Shown one piece after another: positions 9,080 through 20,056 of a stretch of 64,000 bases of DNA (within the stretch, counting starts at the first letter, position 1; the number at the start of each line of letters is the position of its first letter). The stretch is from Bacteroidetes bacterium HGW-Bacteroidetes-7. GTDB lineage: Bacteria > Bacteroidota > Bacteroidia > Bacteroidales > UBA932. The stretch covers positions 62,001 through 126,000 of the forward strand of contig PHDA01000001.1 in assembly GCA_002842465.1 (NCBI GenBank). The letters are read 5' to 3'. Position numbers and translations under genes: made by a program. Under the pieces are notes generated by a model. The model searched no databases. It saw only the letters and a program-made list of their open reading frames with translations, and had not been told where the DNA came from.

Positions 9080-12000
9080 ATGAACTACAATATAAACGAG
9101 AGATTTGAGAGGCAGAAAGGGGCGGCGGAACTCGTTTCCCACTTAAAAGAGAGTGGAAAAAGAGGGATTGTTGTTCAAGGTCTTTACTCCTCGGCAAAAG
9201 CGTTTGCAATTTGTGCTGCTGCCAAAAGCGGCATTCATATTGTTATGCTCAATAACAGAGAAGATGCCGTCTATTGTAGCGGAGATCTGTACAAGTTAAT
9301 GGGAAAGGAGAGGGTCTTTTTCTTTCCTTCATCAAAGAACCATAGCTTAAGAAATGTAAGAAAAGATACCTCTCATCAGGTACAGCGAACAGCTGCGCTT
9401 AATGAAGTAAAGAGATATACCGAGGGTGAATCTGAATTCGAAAGCATTGTTCTGGTAACTTACCCACATGCGGTTTCGGAGTTGATTATTGATAAAAAGT
9501 CTCTCAAATCCAATATATTAAAAATATCAAAAGGCGATACTCTCTCCCATGAATTTATAAGGGAGACTCTGGTTGCCTACTCATTTACCAAGGTTGATTT
9601 TGTATCGGAACCGGGGCAGTTTGCTTTAAGAGGAGGACTTATTGACCTCTTCTCTTTCTCTGATAACAGGCCCTACAGAATAGATTTCTTTGGAGATACA
9701 GTTGAAAATATAAAGGTATTTGACATTGAAACTCAGCGTTCAGAAGAAGAGAGAAAAAGCATAGAGATTTTTCCGGATATATTTGAGATGGAGGAGAGTA
9801 CCCGGGAGAATATTTTTGGCTTTGCAGGATCTTCTTCAATTTTGTGGATAACCGATGAGCCTTGGTTTAATTCTCAGATAAAGCTTATTGAAGAACATAA
9901 AAGGGATGAAGAGATTCTACTCTCATACAGAGAATTTTGTGAGATAACAGAATCACATAAAAGGGTGCTGTTTGGTCCTCTGCAGGGGGATTACAAAGGT
10001 TATGAGACAATTACATTTCACACGATACCACAACCTGTATTCAACAAAAACTTTGAGCTGCTTGCCAGAGATATTTCACAGAAAAAATCAGACGGTTTTG
10101 AGGTTTGGTTACTAAGTGAAAATCCAAGTCAGACAGAGCGTATCAAAAACATTCTCTCTTCGCTTGAAATTGAGGGGCTGGGAGATGTAATGTTTGAGAC
10201 CGAAGCCATCTCAATTCACGAAGGCTTTATTGACCACAATGCACAAATTTGCCTCTATACCGACCACCAGATATTTGAAAGACACCACAGGGTTAAGCCT
10301 CACAGAACTGTTGAAAAGAGCGAAAGGCTTACAATAAGTGAGTTAAACTCATTTGAAATAGGTGACTATGTTGTTCATATTGACCATGGTACAGGTCAGT
10401 TTGGAGGACTTGTTAAGACTCAGATAAACGGAAAGCAGCAGGAGGCAGTAAAGCTTATATATAAAGATGGAGATGTAATATTTGTATCCATTCATGGTCT
10501 GCACAGAATATCCAGGTACAAATCTAAAGATGCATCACCGCCCAGGGTTTACAAACTTGGAACAGGCGCATGGCAGAAGCTTAAGAGCCAAACCAAATCA
10601 AAAGTCAAAGACATTGCCAAAGATCTCATTGAACTTTACTCAAAAAGAAGAGATGCAGATGGTTTTGCCTTTTCCGGCGACACATTTATGCAGCAGGAGC
10701 TTGAGGCCTCATTTATGTATGAAGATACTCCCGATCAGTTAAAGGCTACAGGGGCAATCAAAGAGGATATGGAGAGGAGCTTCCCAATGGACAGACTGGT
10801 TTGCGGTGATGTTGGATTCGGCAAAACCGAACTGGCAATACGAGCGGCATTTAAGGCTGTCTCTGACAGTAAACAGGTGGCAGTTCTTGTTCCAACAACT
10901 ATACTTGCGCTGCAACACCATAAAACATTTACTACAAGACTTAAAGATTTTCCCTGCAACATAACATATCTGAGCAGGTTAAAGAACGCAAAAGAGATCA
11001 AGGAGATAACCGCATCGCTTGAAAACGGAAGAACAGATATAATAATAGGAACACACCGCCTACTTAATAAGGAGATAAAATTCAAAGATCTGGGACTACT
11101 CATTATTGATGAGGAGCAGAAATTTGGAGTCGCAGCTAAAGAGAGACTAAGACAACTCAAGCTCAATGTTGACACCCTCACCCTCACAGCAACACCAATT
11201 CCCAGAACTCTTCAGTTTTCGCTGCTTGGAGCAAGGGACCTCTCTATTATAAATACACCTCCTCCCAACCGCCTCCCTATTCAAACAGAGGTGATTGACT
11301 TTAACGAAGAGGTTATAAGAGATGCTATTAACTACGAAATGGAGAGAGGGGGCCAGGTATTTTTTGTGCACAACAGGGTAGAGGACATTAGATCGGTAGA
11401 GGATATTGTAAGGAGGCTGTGTCCTGATGTTAAGACCTGTACAGGGCATGGTCAGATGGAGCCGGCAAATCTGGAAAAGACAGTTCTGGACTTCATGATG
11501 GGCGACTACGACGTTATGATTGCCACAACAATTGTTGAGAACGGAATTGATATCCCTAATGCCAATACCATAATCATAAATCAGGCACAAAATTTTGGAC
11601 TTAGCGACCTGCACCAGCTCAGGGGCAGGGTAGGGCGCTCAAACGTAAAGGCGTTCTGTTACCTTATCGTGCCATCAATGATATCACTCTCAGAAGATGC
11701 AAGAAGAAGAATTAAGGCAATCGAGACCTTCTCCGATCTGGGAAGCGGCTTTAATATTGCAATGCAGGATCTTGACATAAGAGGTGCAGGTAATTTACTC
11801 GGGGGCGAACAGAGTGGATTTATTGCTGACATGGGCTTTGAAACCTATCAGAGGATTCTTGGAGAGGCCTTTGCAGAGATAAGAGAAGAGAGGGGTATTT
11901 TGCCTGAAGATAAAGATGGAAAAGAGAGCAGCTACCTTACAGATTGTTCTATAGATACCGATCTTGAAATTCTGCTTCCGGATGCCTATATTGGAATAAT

Positions 12001-12388
12001 CTCAGAGAAGATAAGGCTCTACAAAGAGCTTGATGCAATTTCAACCGAGAAAGAGCTTGTAAAATTTACTGAGGAGCTAAAAGACAGGTTTGGCCCTTTG
12101 CCGGAGGAGGCAAAGCAGCTAACCTATATCGTGCGATTAAGATGGTTGGCAATTGAACTTGGATTTGAAAAGATTATTCTAAAAAATGGAGCTCTGATAG
12201 CCTATTTTGTTAATAACCAGATGTCCTCATATTACTCTTCTGAAAAATTTGCACTTATTCTGGCCTTTCTGCAAAGACAACATAAGAGATTCAGAATGAA
12301 GGAACAAAAGGAAAAACTCTATATAACGGTAGAGAATGTAACCAGCGTAGAACAGGCATTTAAGATATTTTTAGAAATGAAGGTTTAA
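9080..12388 (+). CDS. mfd: Transcription-repair coupling factor Mfd
   Basis: ATP-dependent translocase that removes stalled RNA polymerase from damaged DNA and recruits nucleotide excision repair. It has an N-terminal UvrB-like module, a CarD-like RNA-polymerase-interacting domain beginning near [17 protein letters not shown], then a RecG-like motor with GDVGFGKTE (about 575), DEEQ (about 677) and TATPIPRT. The helicase C lobe with QLRGRVGRS and a C-terminal TRCF domain follow. At 1102 aa it is full length. coaX begins about 20 bp after its stop but has its own promoter. Confidence 0.97.
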   Translation: MNYNINERFERQKGAAELVSHLKESGKRGIVVQGLYSSAKAFAICAAAKSGIHIVMLNNREDAVYCSGDLYKLMGKERVFFFPSSKNHSLRNVRKDTSHQVQRTAALNEVKRYTEGESEFESIVLVTYPHAVSELIIDKKSLKSNILKISKGDTLSHEFIRETLVAYSFTKVDFVSEPGQFALRGGLIDLFSFSDNRPYRIDFFGDTVENIKVFDIETQRSEEERKSIEIFPDIFEMEESTRENIFGFAGSSSILWITDEPWFNSQIKLIEEHKRDEEILLSYREFCEITESHKRVLFGPLQGDYKGYETITFHTIPQPVFNKNFELLARDISQKKSDGFEVWLLSENPSQTERIKNILSSLEIEGLGDVMFETEAISIHEGFIDHNAQICLYTDHQIFERHHRVKPHRTVEKSERLTISELNSFEIGDYVVHIDHGTGQFGGLVKTQINGKQQEAVKLIYKDGDVIFVSIHGLHRISRYKSKDASPPRVYKLGTGAWQKLKSQTKSKVKDIAKDLIELYSKRRDADGFAFSGDTFMQQELEASFMYEDTPDQLKATGAIKEDMERSFPMDRLVCGDVGFGKTELAIRAAFKAVSDSKQVAVLVPTTILALQHHKTFTTRLKDFPCNITYLSRLKNAKEIKEITASLENGRTDIIIGTHRLLNKEIKFKDLGLLIIDEEQKFGVAAKERLRQLKLNVDTLTLTATPIPRTLQFSLLGARDLSIINTPPPNRLPIQTEVIDFNEEVIRDAINYEMERGGQVFFVHNRVEDIRSVEDIVRRLCPDVKTCTGHGQMEPANLEKTVLDFMMGDYDVMIATTIVENGIDIPNANTIIINQAQNFGLSDLHQLRGRVGRSNVKAFCYLIVPSMISLSEDARRRIKAIETFSDLGSGFNIAMQDLDIRGAGNLLGGEQSGFIADMGFETYQRILGEAFAEIREERGILPEDKDGKESSYLTDCSIDTDLEILLPDAYIGIISEKIRLYKELDAISTEKELVKFTEELKDRFGPLPEEAKQLTYIVRLRWLAIELGFEKIILKNGALIAYFVNNQMSSYYSSEKFALILAFLQRQHKRFRMKEQKEKLYITVENVTSVEQAFKIFLEMKV

Positions 12389-12394
12389 TTTTTT

Positions 12395-12402
12395 TATCTT
12401 TG
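12395..12402 (+). promoter_or_regulatory. -7 box for coaX
   Basis: TATCTTTG, a perfect match, ends 6 nt before the GTG at 12409. The TTG start used in the ORF track lies inside this box, which argues for the GTG start and for a nearly leaderless mRNA. Confidence 0.6.
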
Positions 12403-12408
12403 CCCGCT

Positions 12409-13131
12409 GTGACAAATTTGGTTGTTGATATAGGGAACTCCTCGGTAAAGGCATCTTTTGTGATCGGAACATCTCTTGGAGAGGTTATAAGATTTGAAGG
12501 AGAAGATGTTATATCTTTTATTGCCGCGCTTACCGAAAATAGAAAACCTAATGTAATGGCCATATCCTCTGTTAGAAAATTGAGCCAAAATTTTCTGAAC
12601 AGCGCAGAGCAAATGTGCGATAAGCTTGTTGTTGTTAACCAGGAGACAAAGCTTCTGATGGCCAACAGGTATGCAACACCTGCCACATTGGGCTCTGACA
12701 GACTTATGGCAGCTTATGGAGCTAAATCGCTTTTTCCGGGGAAGAGTTGTATAATTTTTGATTTTGGCACAGCTCTGACGATAGATTTTGTGAGTGAAAA
12801 AAATGAATTTTCAGGAGGCAATATATCGCTTGGAATGAGAAGCAGATTTAAGGCCTTAAATGATTATACTCAACAACTTCCGTTAGTTGATACCCCAATA
12901 GATTTTGTGTCACCCGGGGGTAGTACAAAGGAGGCAATAGAGAGCGGAGTAATTTTAGGTCTGATTTTTGAGATTGAGGGTTATATGAAAGCCAATCCGG
13001 AGCATATTTATATTTTTACGGGCGGCGATGCGATTTATTTTGCAAAAAAATTGAAAAGTTCGATATTTGTAGTTTACAATTTAGTATTGATGGGTTTGGC
13101 CCGCGTGGCAGAGTATTATGCGAAATCTTAG
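12409..13131 (+). CDS. coaX: Type III pantothenate kinase
   Basis: First step of coenzyme A synthesis, phosphorylating pantothenate in the cytoplasm. ASKHA-fold motifs are visible: VVDIGNSSVKASF at the N-terminus (phosphate 1), GSDRLMAAYGA (dimer/substrate region), IIFDFGTALTIDF (phosphate 2) and FTGGDA near the C-terminus. I use the GTG at 12409 rather than the track's TTG at 12400, which overlaps the -7 box. About 240 aa is normal. The 3' end overlaps the next gene by 14 bp, so expression is probably coupled. Confidence 0.93.
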   Translation: MTNLVVDIGNSSVKASFVIGTSLGEVIRFEGEDVISFIAALTENRKPNVMAISSVRKLSQNFLNSAEQMCDKLVVVNQETKLLMANRYATPATLGSDRLMAAYGAKSLFPGKSCIIFDFGTALTIDFVSEKNEFSGGNISLGMRSRFKALNDYTQQLPLVDTPIDFVSPGGSTKEAIESGVILGLIFEIEGYMKANPEHIYIFTGGDAIYFAKKLKSSIFVVYNLVLMGLARVAEYYAKS

Positions 13132-14422
13132 GAAAACAAAGGTAATTGCGGCATTTGCGGCAATTTTATTTACAGGGCAATTTGTTTTTGCCCAAAGTAC
13201 CGATGCTTTGGGTACATTTACTCCGTACTCTGTGTTCGGTATAGGTGACTTAAATAAAAGCGGTACTGCCCTCAACAAAGCAATGGGAGGGATTGGAGTT
13301 GGACTAAGAGACAACAGGCTCATAAACTTTATGAACCCTGCTGCACTTACTGAGAGAGACCCACAATCATTTATGATGGATTTTGGCCTTAACCAGAAGA
13401 ACATTTACACCAGCGGAGATTCAAAAACATCGGCTTTCAATGTGTTTAACATGCACCATTTTGTAATCACCTCCCCTCTTTACAAAAAATCAGCAATAGC
13501 AGCCGGAATAGTACCATTCAGCAGTGTAGGATACAAGTTTGAAGAGAGAGAGACCAACCCGGTTATCATTAACGAAATGGGCGAGATTAAATACAGAAGA
13601 TACGGAACCGGCGGAATTACCAAAGCCTTTGTGAGTGCCTCGATGGACCTTTTTAAAGACTTTTCGATAGGTGCAGAGGGCATTAACTACTTTGGAACCA
13701 TTGACCGCTACTCTGATGTGCTGTTTGTTACCAACTCTACCTACAGAACAATTAATACCGGAATGGACTATGTTGTAAGCTCTATGGCTGCAAAATTCGG
13801 TTTACAATACCACAAGGAGGTTAAAAAAGATACCGAGCTTACTATTGGAGCAACATGGCTTACCGGAACAAAACTTAAAGGTGATCTTACAAAATATGCC
13901 TACGCAACCGGTGCGACCGGAGTAAGGGATACTGTATATCACAACGTATCTGAGGATACACAAATGGAGATTCCTTCAGAGTTGGGAGTAGGAGTTACTT
14001 TAAGAAAAAAGGATAAATGGCTTGTTGGAGCTGACTACATTCGTCAGGACTGGAGCAGCGTAAGTTTCGGATCGACACCGGGAGTTGATTTTTCTCCTGC
14101 CGTAAGTAATTCATTCAGAGTTGGATTTGAATATATTCCAAACAGATACGATATCCGATACTATGCAAGAAGAGTCACCTACAGAGGTGGTGCATACTAC
14201 GAGAACACCTATATGAAAGTTAACAGCAATCAGATTAACTCAATGGGAATCACCTTTGGTGCAACCCTGCCTGTACTTAGATTGTACAACGGTCTGGGTC
14301 TGTCGGTTGATATGGGACAAAGAGGCTCATTGAAAAATAACCTTATCAGGGAAAGATATGTAATGTTTAACATAAGCTTCTCTCTGCACGATATTTGGTT
14401 TATAAAATACAGATACGATTAA
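13118..14422 (+). CDS. Outer-membrane beta-barrel protein, FadL/PorV-like
   Basis: A 434-residue protein with a signal peptide ending near FAQSTDA. It is rich in alternating, glycine- and aromatic-rich beta strands and ends in FSLHDIWFIKYRYD, consistent with an outer-membrane barrel. The N-terminal YSVFGIGDL...AMGGIGVGLRDN...NPAALTERDP pattern recalls Bacteroidota barrels related to FadL/PorV. The cargo or partner is not identifiable. It lies between coaX and a TPR protein in an envelope gene string that continues to lptC. Confidence 0.8.
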   Translation: MRNLRKTKVIAAFAAILFTGQFVFAQSTDALGTFTPYSVFGIGDLNKSGTALNKAMGGIGVGLRDNRLINFMNPAALTERDPQSFMMDFGLNQKNIYTSGDSKTSAFNVFNMHHFVITSPLYKKSAIAAGIVPFSSVGYKFEERETNPVIINEMGEIKYRRYGTGGITKAFVSASMDLFKDFSIGAEGINYFGTIDRYSDVLFVTNSTYRTINTGMDYVVSSMAAKFGLQYHKEVKKDTELTIGATWLTGTKLKGDLTKYAYATGATGVRDTVYHNVSEDTQMEIPSELGVGVTLRKKDKWLVGADYIRQDWSSVSFGSTPGVDFSPAVSNSFRVGFEYIPNRYDIRYYARRVTYRGGAYYENTYMKVNSNQINSMGITFGATLPVLRLYNGLGLSVDMGQRGSLKNNLIRERYVMFNISFSLHDIWFIKYRYD

Positions 14423-14444
14423 TTACCGGGAATAATATAATTAA

Positions 14445-15770
14445 ATGATCATGAAAAAATTTAGATTTTTATTAACCATTACATTCCTGTCACTGGCATC
14501 GACCGTTGGGTTTGCTCAAAGCACCCTGGCAAGCCAGAGTCCCGAATGTTTAAAATTCCTAAACTATCTGAAGACAGATATGGACCAGGGCAATCTGAAC
14601 GATGCTGCTGCGAACTGGAGGGGAGCTTTTCTGCACTGCGATGCCGGTGTGAGACAAAGCATCTACATAGATGGACAGAGAATTTTCAGATATCTCATAG
14701 AAAAGAACAAAGCCAATCCACAGGTTAAAAACGCCTTGATTGACTCCCTTTTTCTGATGTTTGACTTGAGAATAAAGCACTTTCCAAATTTTGCATCATC
14801 TGCAGCCGAGTTTAAGGTTTATGATATGCTTGAGTATAAAACCGACAATCCTGAGGCGATTCTTAAAACCATTGATGAGGCGATTGCAATTTCAAAAGAG
14901 AAGACTCAACCTGCTCTTCTTCTGACAAAAATGCAGAAGGTGCTGAATCTGTATTCTATAGAAAAGGTTGATGCAGATTTTGTGATGGAGACATACTCTA
15001 GTCTCGCTCCTCTGATTGAGGCTCAGGTAGCTGCAAAGCACCCGGATGCCGATCAGATAAAAAGAGATATCGACAACCTTTTTGCAAACAGCGGTGTTGC
15101 AAGTTGTGCAAACATAGTTCATCTTTTCACCCCAAGATATAACGCAACTCCTGATGACAGAGAGCTCATTAATAATATTGTTAAACTACTTAGTGATGCA
15201 GATTGTACAACAGAGCCGCTTTTCCTTAGCGCAGTACAGGCTTTGCACCGCCTTGAGCCAAGCTTCCAGAGCGCATATTATCTTTACAGACTATATGCCG
15301 GCAATAATGACCACCAGAATGCGGTTAAGTTGCTGCTTGAGGCAATCGAGAGCGACCAATCTACAGACGAGCAGGATGCAAATATGCTTATAGAACTTTC
15401 AAACTATTACATGCAGAAGCTTGAAAATATTAACAAAGCTGCAGAGTATGCAAAAATGGCTATTCAGAAAAATTCAGCAGTTTCAGGCAGAGCTAATCTG
15501 ATTTTAGGACTGGTTTGGGGAAGTTTGAGGTGTCAGGGTAATGAGGTTGAAGCGAGAGCTAAGTACTGGGTTGCAGTTGACTATCTTGTAAGAGCTAGAA
15601 ATGCCGATCCTACAATTTCAGAAGAGGCTTCGAGATATATCTCTGCATACAGTCAGTACTTTCCTGCACAAGAAGAGGCGTTTATGTATGACATTCTTGA
15701 CGGTACTTCGTACACCGTAAGCTGCGGTGGTATGAGGGAAACCACAACCGTGAGAACAAGAAAACAATAA
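14445..15770 (+). CDS. Periplasmic TPR-repeat protein
   Basis: A 441-residue protein with a signal peptide ending near GFAQS and a mostly helical body; the region around residues 270-390 has TPR-like repeats (YLYRLYAGNNDHQNAVKLL, INKAAEYAKMAIQKN). It is probably a protein-interaction scaffold in the periplasm. Its stop overlaps the lptC start (TAATG), tying it to envelope assembly. No catalytic motif is visible, and the exact role is unknown. Confidence 0.8.
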   Translation: MIMKKFRFLLTITFLSLASTVGFAQSTLASQSPECLKFLNYLKTDMDQGNLNDAAANWRGAFLHCDAGVRQSIYIDGQRIFRYLIEKNKANPQVKNALIDSLFLMFDLRIKHFPNFASSAAEFKVYDMLEYKTDNPEAILKTIDEAIAISKEKTQPALLLTKMQKVLNLYSIEKVDADFVMETYSSLAPLIEAQVAAKHPDADQIKRDIDNLFANSGVASCANIVHLFTPRYNATPDDRELINNIVKLLSDADCTTEPLFLSAVQALHRLEPSFQSAYYLYRLYAGNNDHQNAVKLLLEAIESDQSTDEQDANMLIELSNYYMQKLENINKAAEYAKMAIQKNSAVSGRANLILGLVWGSLRCQGNEVEARAKYWVAVDYLVRARNADPTISEEASRYISAYSQYFPAQEEAFMYDILDGTSYTVSCGGMRETTTVRTRKQ

Positions 15771-16405
15771 TGAAGAAAAGCTCTTTAAGTGGGGCAAAAA
15801 TATTAATGGTAGCAGTCACTTTGGTGATTGCTACCATTCTTTTCTCATGCAAGGATGATATACCCGTAGCTGAGATTTTAACAACCGGTGACACCCCTTC
15901 ACAAAGAGTAGAGGGAATGACTGTTGTGCAGTTTACAAGAGGAGTAACATCCTTCGTAGTCGAGGCACCGTTAATGGAGAGGTATTCTGAGGCAGAGACG
16001 CCCTATGATGTTTTCCCTTCCGGAATACTCCTTAAAGGATATTCTGCAGAAGGGTTGCTTGAAACAAAGATAAGGGCAGACTATGCCAAACACATAAACG
16101 AAAAATCTGAGTCAGAAATCTGGGAGGCTTACGGAAACGTTGTAATCAACAACTTCGTAAAAGGAGAGAAGATGGAGACAGACACCCTCTTCTGGAACCG
16201 CCTCACTCAAAGAATTTATACCCACACCTGGGTTAAACTCTATACTCCTGATATGTTCATGCAGGGGTATGGAATGGAATCTGATGATATGGCAAGGAAT
16301 GCTGTAATACAAAGGCCATTTGATAGTTATGCAATCGTTAGAAGAGATTCCACCGAAATTTCCTATATTGATACCGTCAATTTTATAGGACCACTTCTTA
16401 AATAA
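15770..16405 (+). CDS. lptC: LPS export protein LptC
   Basis: Membrane-anchored periplasmic bridge component carrying lipopolysaccharide from the LptBFG transporter towards LptA. An N-terminal hydrophobic segment ends in LFSC, a possible lipobox. The body is the LptC/OstA-like beta-jellyroll, with IRADYAKHINEKSESEIWEAYGNVVINNF as the most recognisable stretch. The 211-aa length fits Bacteroidota LptC. It is translationally coupled to the TPR gene and followed after 1 bp by a CBS-domain protein. Confidence 0.88.
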   Translation: MKKSSLSGAKILMVAVTLVIATILFSCKDDIPVAEILTTGDTPSQRVEGMTVVQFTRGVTSFVVEAPLMERYSEAETPYDVFPSGILLKGYSAEGLLETKIRADYAKHINEKSESEIWEAYGNVVINNFVKGEKMETDTLFWNRLTQRIYTHTWVKLYTPDMFMQGYGMESDDMARNAVIQRPFDSYAIVRRDSTEISYIDTVNFIGPLLK

Positions 16406-16406
16406 T

Positions 16407-17525
16407 ATGAATACAGCAATAATCATAACATCGGTTTCTGTTATAATTCTGGCTTTTATTTCGGCCCTTGAGAGTGCATTAAATTCATTCAACAGGCTTA
16501 GATATGAGGTGGATAAAAAGCAGGGTAAACGCTACGCTATTGTAATGGAGGAGCTGCTGGAGAGAGAGGATGAACTTAAAGCATCGCTCAGGCTGGCCTA
16601 TGATCTCTTTCTGGTTATAGCGGTTGTATCTCTTGCATCAATCTTTTCAGCACTTTTTATATCAATTTTAGTCGCTTTTTTCGGGCTTCTTATTCTTACA
16701 AAATTATTACCAATGGCGGTGGCCTCATTCAACGGCCACTCAATTTTGGAAAACCTCTATTTTCTCATAAAAGCCTTTTTTGTAGTTTTTTCTCCCTTTG
16801 TTAAGAGAGATAACACTCCATCAATTCAGGAGAGAGAGGTATCGGGAGAGATGGTAATATTTCAAAACGCACTCAACTTTTCTGAAGTAAAGGTAAGGGA
16901 GTGTATGATACCCCGCACCGAGATTTGCGCAATTCACGAAGATGCATCAATAGAGACCCTTCTGGCACAATTTGCCGAATCAAAATACTCCCGTATAATT
17001 GTTTACAGGGAGAACCTTGACAGAATAACCGGATATGTCCACTCAAAAGACCTCTTCTCAGGCGGAAAACCTATCAGAGATATAATAAGGGACATTGACT
17101 TTGTACCCGAAGAGATGGATGCCCAGACGCTTCTTGCGAATCTGATAAAAAACAAACGCTCGATAGCTGTTGTAAACGATCAGTACGGAGGTACTGCAGG
17201 AATTGTAACCCTTGAAGATCTCATTGAGGAGATTTTCGGAGAGATTTCAGATGAACTGGACAAAGAAGATCTTATTGAAAAGAGAGTTTCAGAGAATGAG
17301 TTTATATTCTCTGCCCGCCTGGAAATCAAATACCTGAATAAAACCTACGACCTTGATATTCCCGAGAATGACGACTATGAAACTCTTGGTGGTTTCATAA
17401 CCTGGTTCAATGAAAACATTCCGGTTGAGGGAGAGCAGCTCAAATATGAAAAATTTGAATTCTCTATTCTGAAAACCACCATCAACAGGGTAGAGAGCGT
17501 ATCACTGCGAATTGTGGGAGAATAG
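16407..17525 (+). CDS. CBS-domain membrane protein, HlyC/CorC (CNNM) family
   Basis: A 372-residue protein with an N-terminal transmembrane DUF21-like region (about 1-130), a CBS pair containing MIPRTEICAI and QYGGTAGIVTLEDLIEEIFGEI, and a C-terminal CorC_HlyC domain (about 290-370). Relatives are implicated in divalent-cation homeostasis; Bacteroidota versions include GldE-like proteins linked to gliding, but no other gliding genes are here. It follows lptC after 1 bp. Confidence 0.88.
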   Translation: MNTAIIITSVSVIILAFISALESALNSFNRLRYEVDKKQGKRYAIVMEELLEREDELKASLRLAYDLFLVIAVVSLASIFSALFISILVAFFGLLILTKLLPMAVASFNGHSILENLYFLIKAFFVVFSPFVKRDNTPSIQEREVSGEMVIFQNALNFSEVKVRECMIPRTEICAIHEDASIETLLAQFAESKYSRIIVYRENLDRITGYVHSKDLFSGGKPIRDIIRDIDFVPEEMDAQTLLANLIKNKRSIAVVNDQYGGTAGIVTLEDLIEEIFGEISDELDKEDLIEKRVSENEFIFSARLEIKYLNKTYDLDIPENDDYETLGGFITWFNENIPVEGEQLKYEKFEFSILKTTINRVESVSLRIVGE

Positions 17526-17549
17526 GATTATTCATTAACAAAAAATTAC

Positions 17550-17557
17550 TATCTTCG
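17550..17557 (+). promoter_or_regulatory. Probable -7 box for the PpiD-like gene
   Basis: TATCTTCG matches the consensus except for one T-to-C change. It lies 39 bp before the ATG at 17596, so this gene is probably transcribed separately from the lptC string. Confidence 0.4.
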
Positions 17558-17595
17558 CGCCTTACAAGAAAATAAACAAATTAAACAATAACAAA

Positions 17596-19695
17596 ATGGC
17601 AGTTCTCGAGAAGATCCGCGTCAAAATGGGTGTATTTATCACAGCAATCATCGGGTTGGCACTCCTTTCATTTATAATAGACGCAGACACGTTACAATCG
17701 GCAGTTTCAGTTTTCTCTTCGAAATACGATGTGGGAGAGATGGATGGAAAATCAATATCTTATCAAGATTTTCAAAAAAGGGTTGATTACTTTAACCGGA
17801 TTAACCAGATAGTTTCCGGCTCTGCATCAATTGACGAACAGGCATCGGAGATGATTCTCAGAAGCGCATGGCAAGACCTGCTAAGCGACAATGTGATTGT
17901 TCCTTTTATCGAATCAGCAGGCGTTGCTGTTGGAGAGGAGGAGATGTTTGACCTGAGTCAGGGCAAGAATATCTCTCAAGTACTCGCAAGGGAACAGGCC
18001 TTCATAGGAGAGAATGGAACGTTCGACAGAAACCTTCTGGTTCAGTTTATAAAAGCCATTCCTATGGACGAATCGGGCAATCTTGCTACGTACTGGGATT
18101 ACCTTGAGAAAAACATGATGGTTGATCAACTGGTTGGTAAATATGTAACACTACTTGCAAAGAGCAACATCCAAAACCCGGTTGAACTCAGAAGAAGCAT
18201 TGTGGACAACAATGTCACATCTGATGTATCGTTTATTGTACAGCCTTACTCATTTGCAGAAGACACAACCATTGTTGTTTCAAAGCAGGAGGTTAAAGAA
18301 TACTATAACAAGCACAAGCATAATTTTGACCAGCCTGCAAGCAGAGATCTGGAGTATGTATTATTTGAGGTAGTTCCTTCAATGGAGGACATTAACGCAG
18401 CCGAAGAGGACATTGAAAAGCTAATGGAAGAGTTCTCGACATCAGACAACCTGAGACTTTTCTTAGCTCGTAACTCAGACAAGCCACTTGACACTTACTA
18501 CTACAAAGCAGGAGAGCTTGCATCAAAATCACCGGTACTAGACAGCTTTGCTTTCAAAGCTAAATACACCGATATACTTCCTGCCTTCAAAGATGGTAAT
18601 ACATTCAAAGCAGCAAGAATAAGTTCAATCAAGCAGATACCTGACTCAGTTTTTGTTCAGCATATTCTTCTGCCTAATCAGGACAAAGCTTTGGCGAAAA
18701 AAGGTGCTGATAGTCTTATTGCACTTATTGAAAAAGGTGCCGACTTTACACAGGTAGCTTCAGAGAACACACTCGACAGAAACCCTAATACAATCCCTGG
18801 TGAAATTGGCTGGTTGACACAGAGCGCTATGATTCCGGGTTTTGATACCTGTTTTGTTGCGACTCCGGGCAAGCTGTTCACACATGAGACACAGTACGGT
18901 CTACACATTATTAATGTTAAAGAGAGAACTAAGCCAATAAACAAAGTGCAGCTTGCTGTTCTTGAAAAGGCAGCCGTAGCGGGAAGAGAGACCTACCAAG
19001 GTTTCTATGCAAAGGCTAATGAACTTGCTTCAAGATCAGAGGGTAAAATTGCCAAGTTTAATGAGGTGACAAAAGAGATGGATATTTTCCCTATGCCGGC
19101 ATACAATATTGCAGAGGGAGCAAAGAGCATTGCAAACTACCCTAATACAAGAGAGATCTCAAGATGGGCATATGATGCAAAAGTTGGAGACGTTTCGCAG
19201 ATTATCTCTGTTGACAACAAATACTTCTTTATTGTTGCTCTGACAAAGGTTAGAGAGAAAGGAGTTCCTGCGCTTGAAAGCATAGAGAAGGAGATAGCAA
19301 CTGTTATCAGAAGAGAAAAGGCTAACGAAAAACTTGTTGCTTCTATCAAAGAAAAGACAAACGGCCTAACCTCTCTTGAAGCAATTGCAGAGGCCTTGGG
19401 AACAACGGTAAGCAAACAGACAGGTGTATCATTCGGCGCACCGGGATCGCAGCAATTTGACCCTAAATTCATCGGTTTTGTTGCAGGTGCAACCCCGAAC
19501 ACTCTTGTAGGACCTGTTGCCGGAAATATCGGAGCCTATATCTTTACAGTTGATTCTCGTGAAACCGGCGCATTCTTCACAGAAGACGATGCAAAGGCAA
19601 GATCAAATCAGGTGTTCGGATACCAGGTACAAATGATTCCAACCATTCTTGAGAAGGCTGCAAAGGTAATTGACAACAGAGCAAAATTCTTTTAG
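17596..19695 (+). CDS. ppiD: PpiD-like periplasmic peptidyl-prolyl isomerase
   Basis: Inner-membrane-anchored foldase facing the periplasm that helps outer-membrane proteins fold. An N-terminal membrane anchor (residues about 10-32) is followed by a SurA-type N-terminal chaperone region. A parvulin domain follows, with VQHILLPNQD, GADFTQVASENTLDRNP and IPGFDTCFVATPGKL. A second rotamase-like region and a helical C-terminus end the protein. The 699-aa length fits Bacteroidota PpiD. A strong terminator follows 42 bp after the stop. Confidence 0.92.
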   Translation: MAVLEKIRVKMGVFITAIIGLALLSFIIDADTLQSAVSVFSSKYDVGEMDGKSISYQDFQKRVDYFNRINQIVSGSASIDEQASEMILRSAWQDLLSDNVIVPFIESAGVAVGEEEMFDLSQGKNISQVLAREQAFIGENGTFDRNLLVQFIKAIPMDESGNLATYWDYLEKNMMVDQLVGKYVTLLAKSNIQNPVELRRSIVDNNVTSDVSFIVQPYSFAEDTTIVVSKQEVKEYYNKHKHNFDQPASRDLEYVLFEVVPSMEDINAAEEDIEKLMEEFSTSDNLRLFLARNSDKPLDTYYYKAGELASKSPVLDSFAFKAKYTDILPAFKDGNTFKAARISSIKQIPDSVFVQHILLPNQDKALAKKGADSLIALIEKGADFTQVASENTLDRNPNTIPGEIGWLTQSAMIPGFDTCFVATPGKLFTHETQYGLHIINVKERTKPINKVQLAVLEKAAVAGRETYQGFYAKANELASRSEGKIAKFNEVTKEMDIFPMPAYNIAEGAKSIANYPNTREISRWAYDAKVGDVSQIISVDNKYFFIVALTKVREKGVPALESIEKEIATVIRREKANEKLVASIKEKTNGLTSLEAIAEALGTTVSKQTGVSFGAPGSQQFDPKFIGFVAGATPNTLVGPVAGNIGAYIFTVDSRETGAFFTEDDAKARSNQVFGYQVQMIPTILEKAAKVIDNRAKFF

Positions 19696-19736
19696 ACCAA
19701 CAACAGCACTTCTTAATTTAACTGCTGATACCAAAT

Positions 19737-19765
19737 AAAATGACCTCCCCGGAGGTCATTTTTTA
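19737..19765 (+). terminator. Terminator after the PpiD-like gene
   Basis: A 12-bp stem (AAAATGACCTCC / GGAGGTCATTTT) with a 2-nt loop, followed by more T residues. Confidence 0.88.
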
Positions 19766-20018
19766 TTTCTTGAGCATGAGCAGGCGCAGGCGCAGGCGGC
19801 AGGCACAGGCAGCAAAGGCAGCGCCAGGAAACAGAGGAATAATCAATCCCCTGGGAATTCATCACCTAAAAGGAAAGGATTCCCAGAGTTTATACAATTT
19901 AAGTTCTTTTGTAGTTAGTTGATATTGAGATGAATAGAAATATCATCTTAGAATATTTCATGAGATACTCATTGTAATGCGCTGAATGGCAGGCATAACG
20001 ACAGTAACTTAAAATTCC
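19766..20018. other. Non-coding gap with a short CAGGCG-rich stretch
   Basis: No supportable gene. Positions about 19774-19830 hold a GC-rich simple-sequence patch (repeats of GCAGGC/CAGGCG), unlike the AT-rich surroundings. The 60-residue ORF in the track here is arginine-rich low complexity and begins inside the terminator, so it is not called. Confidence 0.5.
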
Positions 20019-20046
20019 AATAAAGGCTGCTATTGCAGCCTTTATT
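20019..20046 (-). terminator. Terminator for the DUF4377 lipoprotein gene
   Basis: A perfect 12-bp inverted repeat (AATAAAGGCTGC / GCAGCCTTTATT) with a TATT loop. It lies about 30 bp past the stop of the minus-strand gene and could act in both directions. Confidence 0.65.
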
Positions 20047-20056
20047 GTTAAATATT

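Noticed and set aside
19740-19922. 60-aa ORF with RRRRRR start
   Set aside because: Starts inside a terminator hairpin and is arginine/alanine low-complexity from a GC-rich simple repeat.
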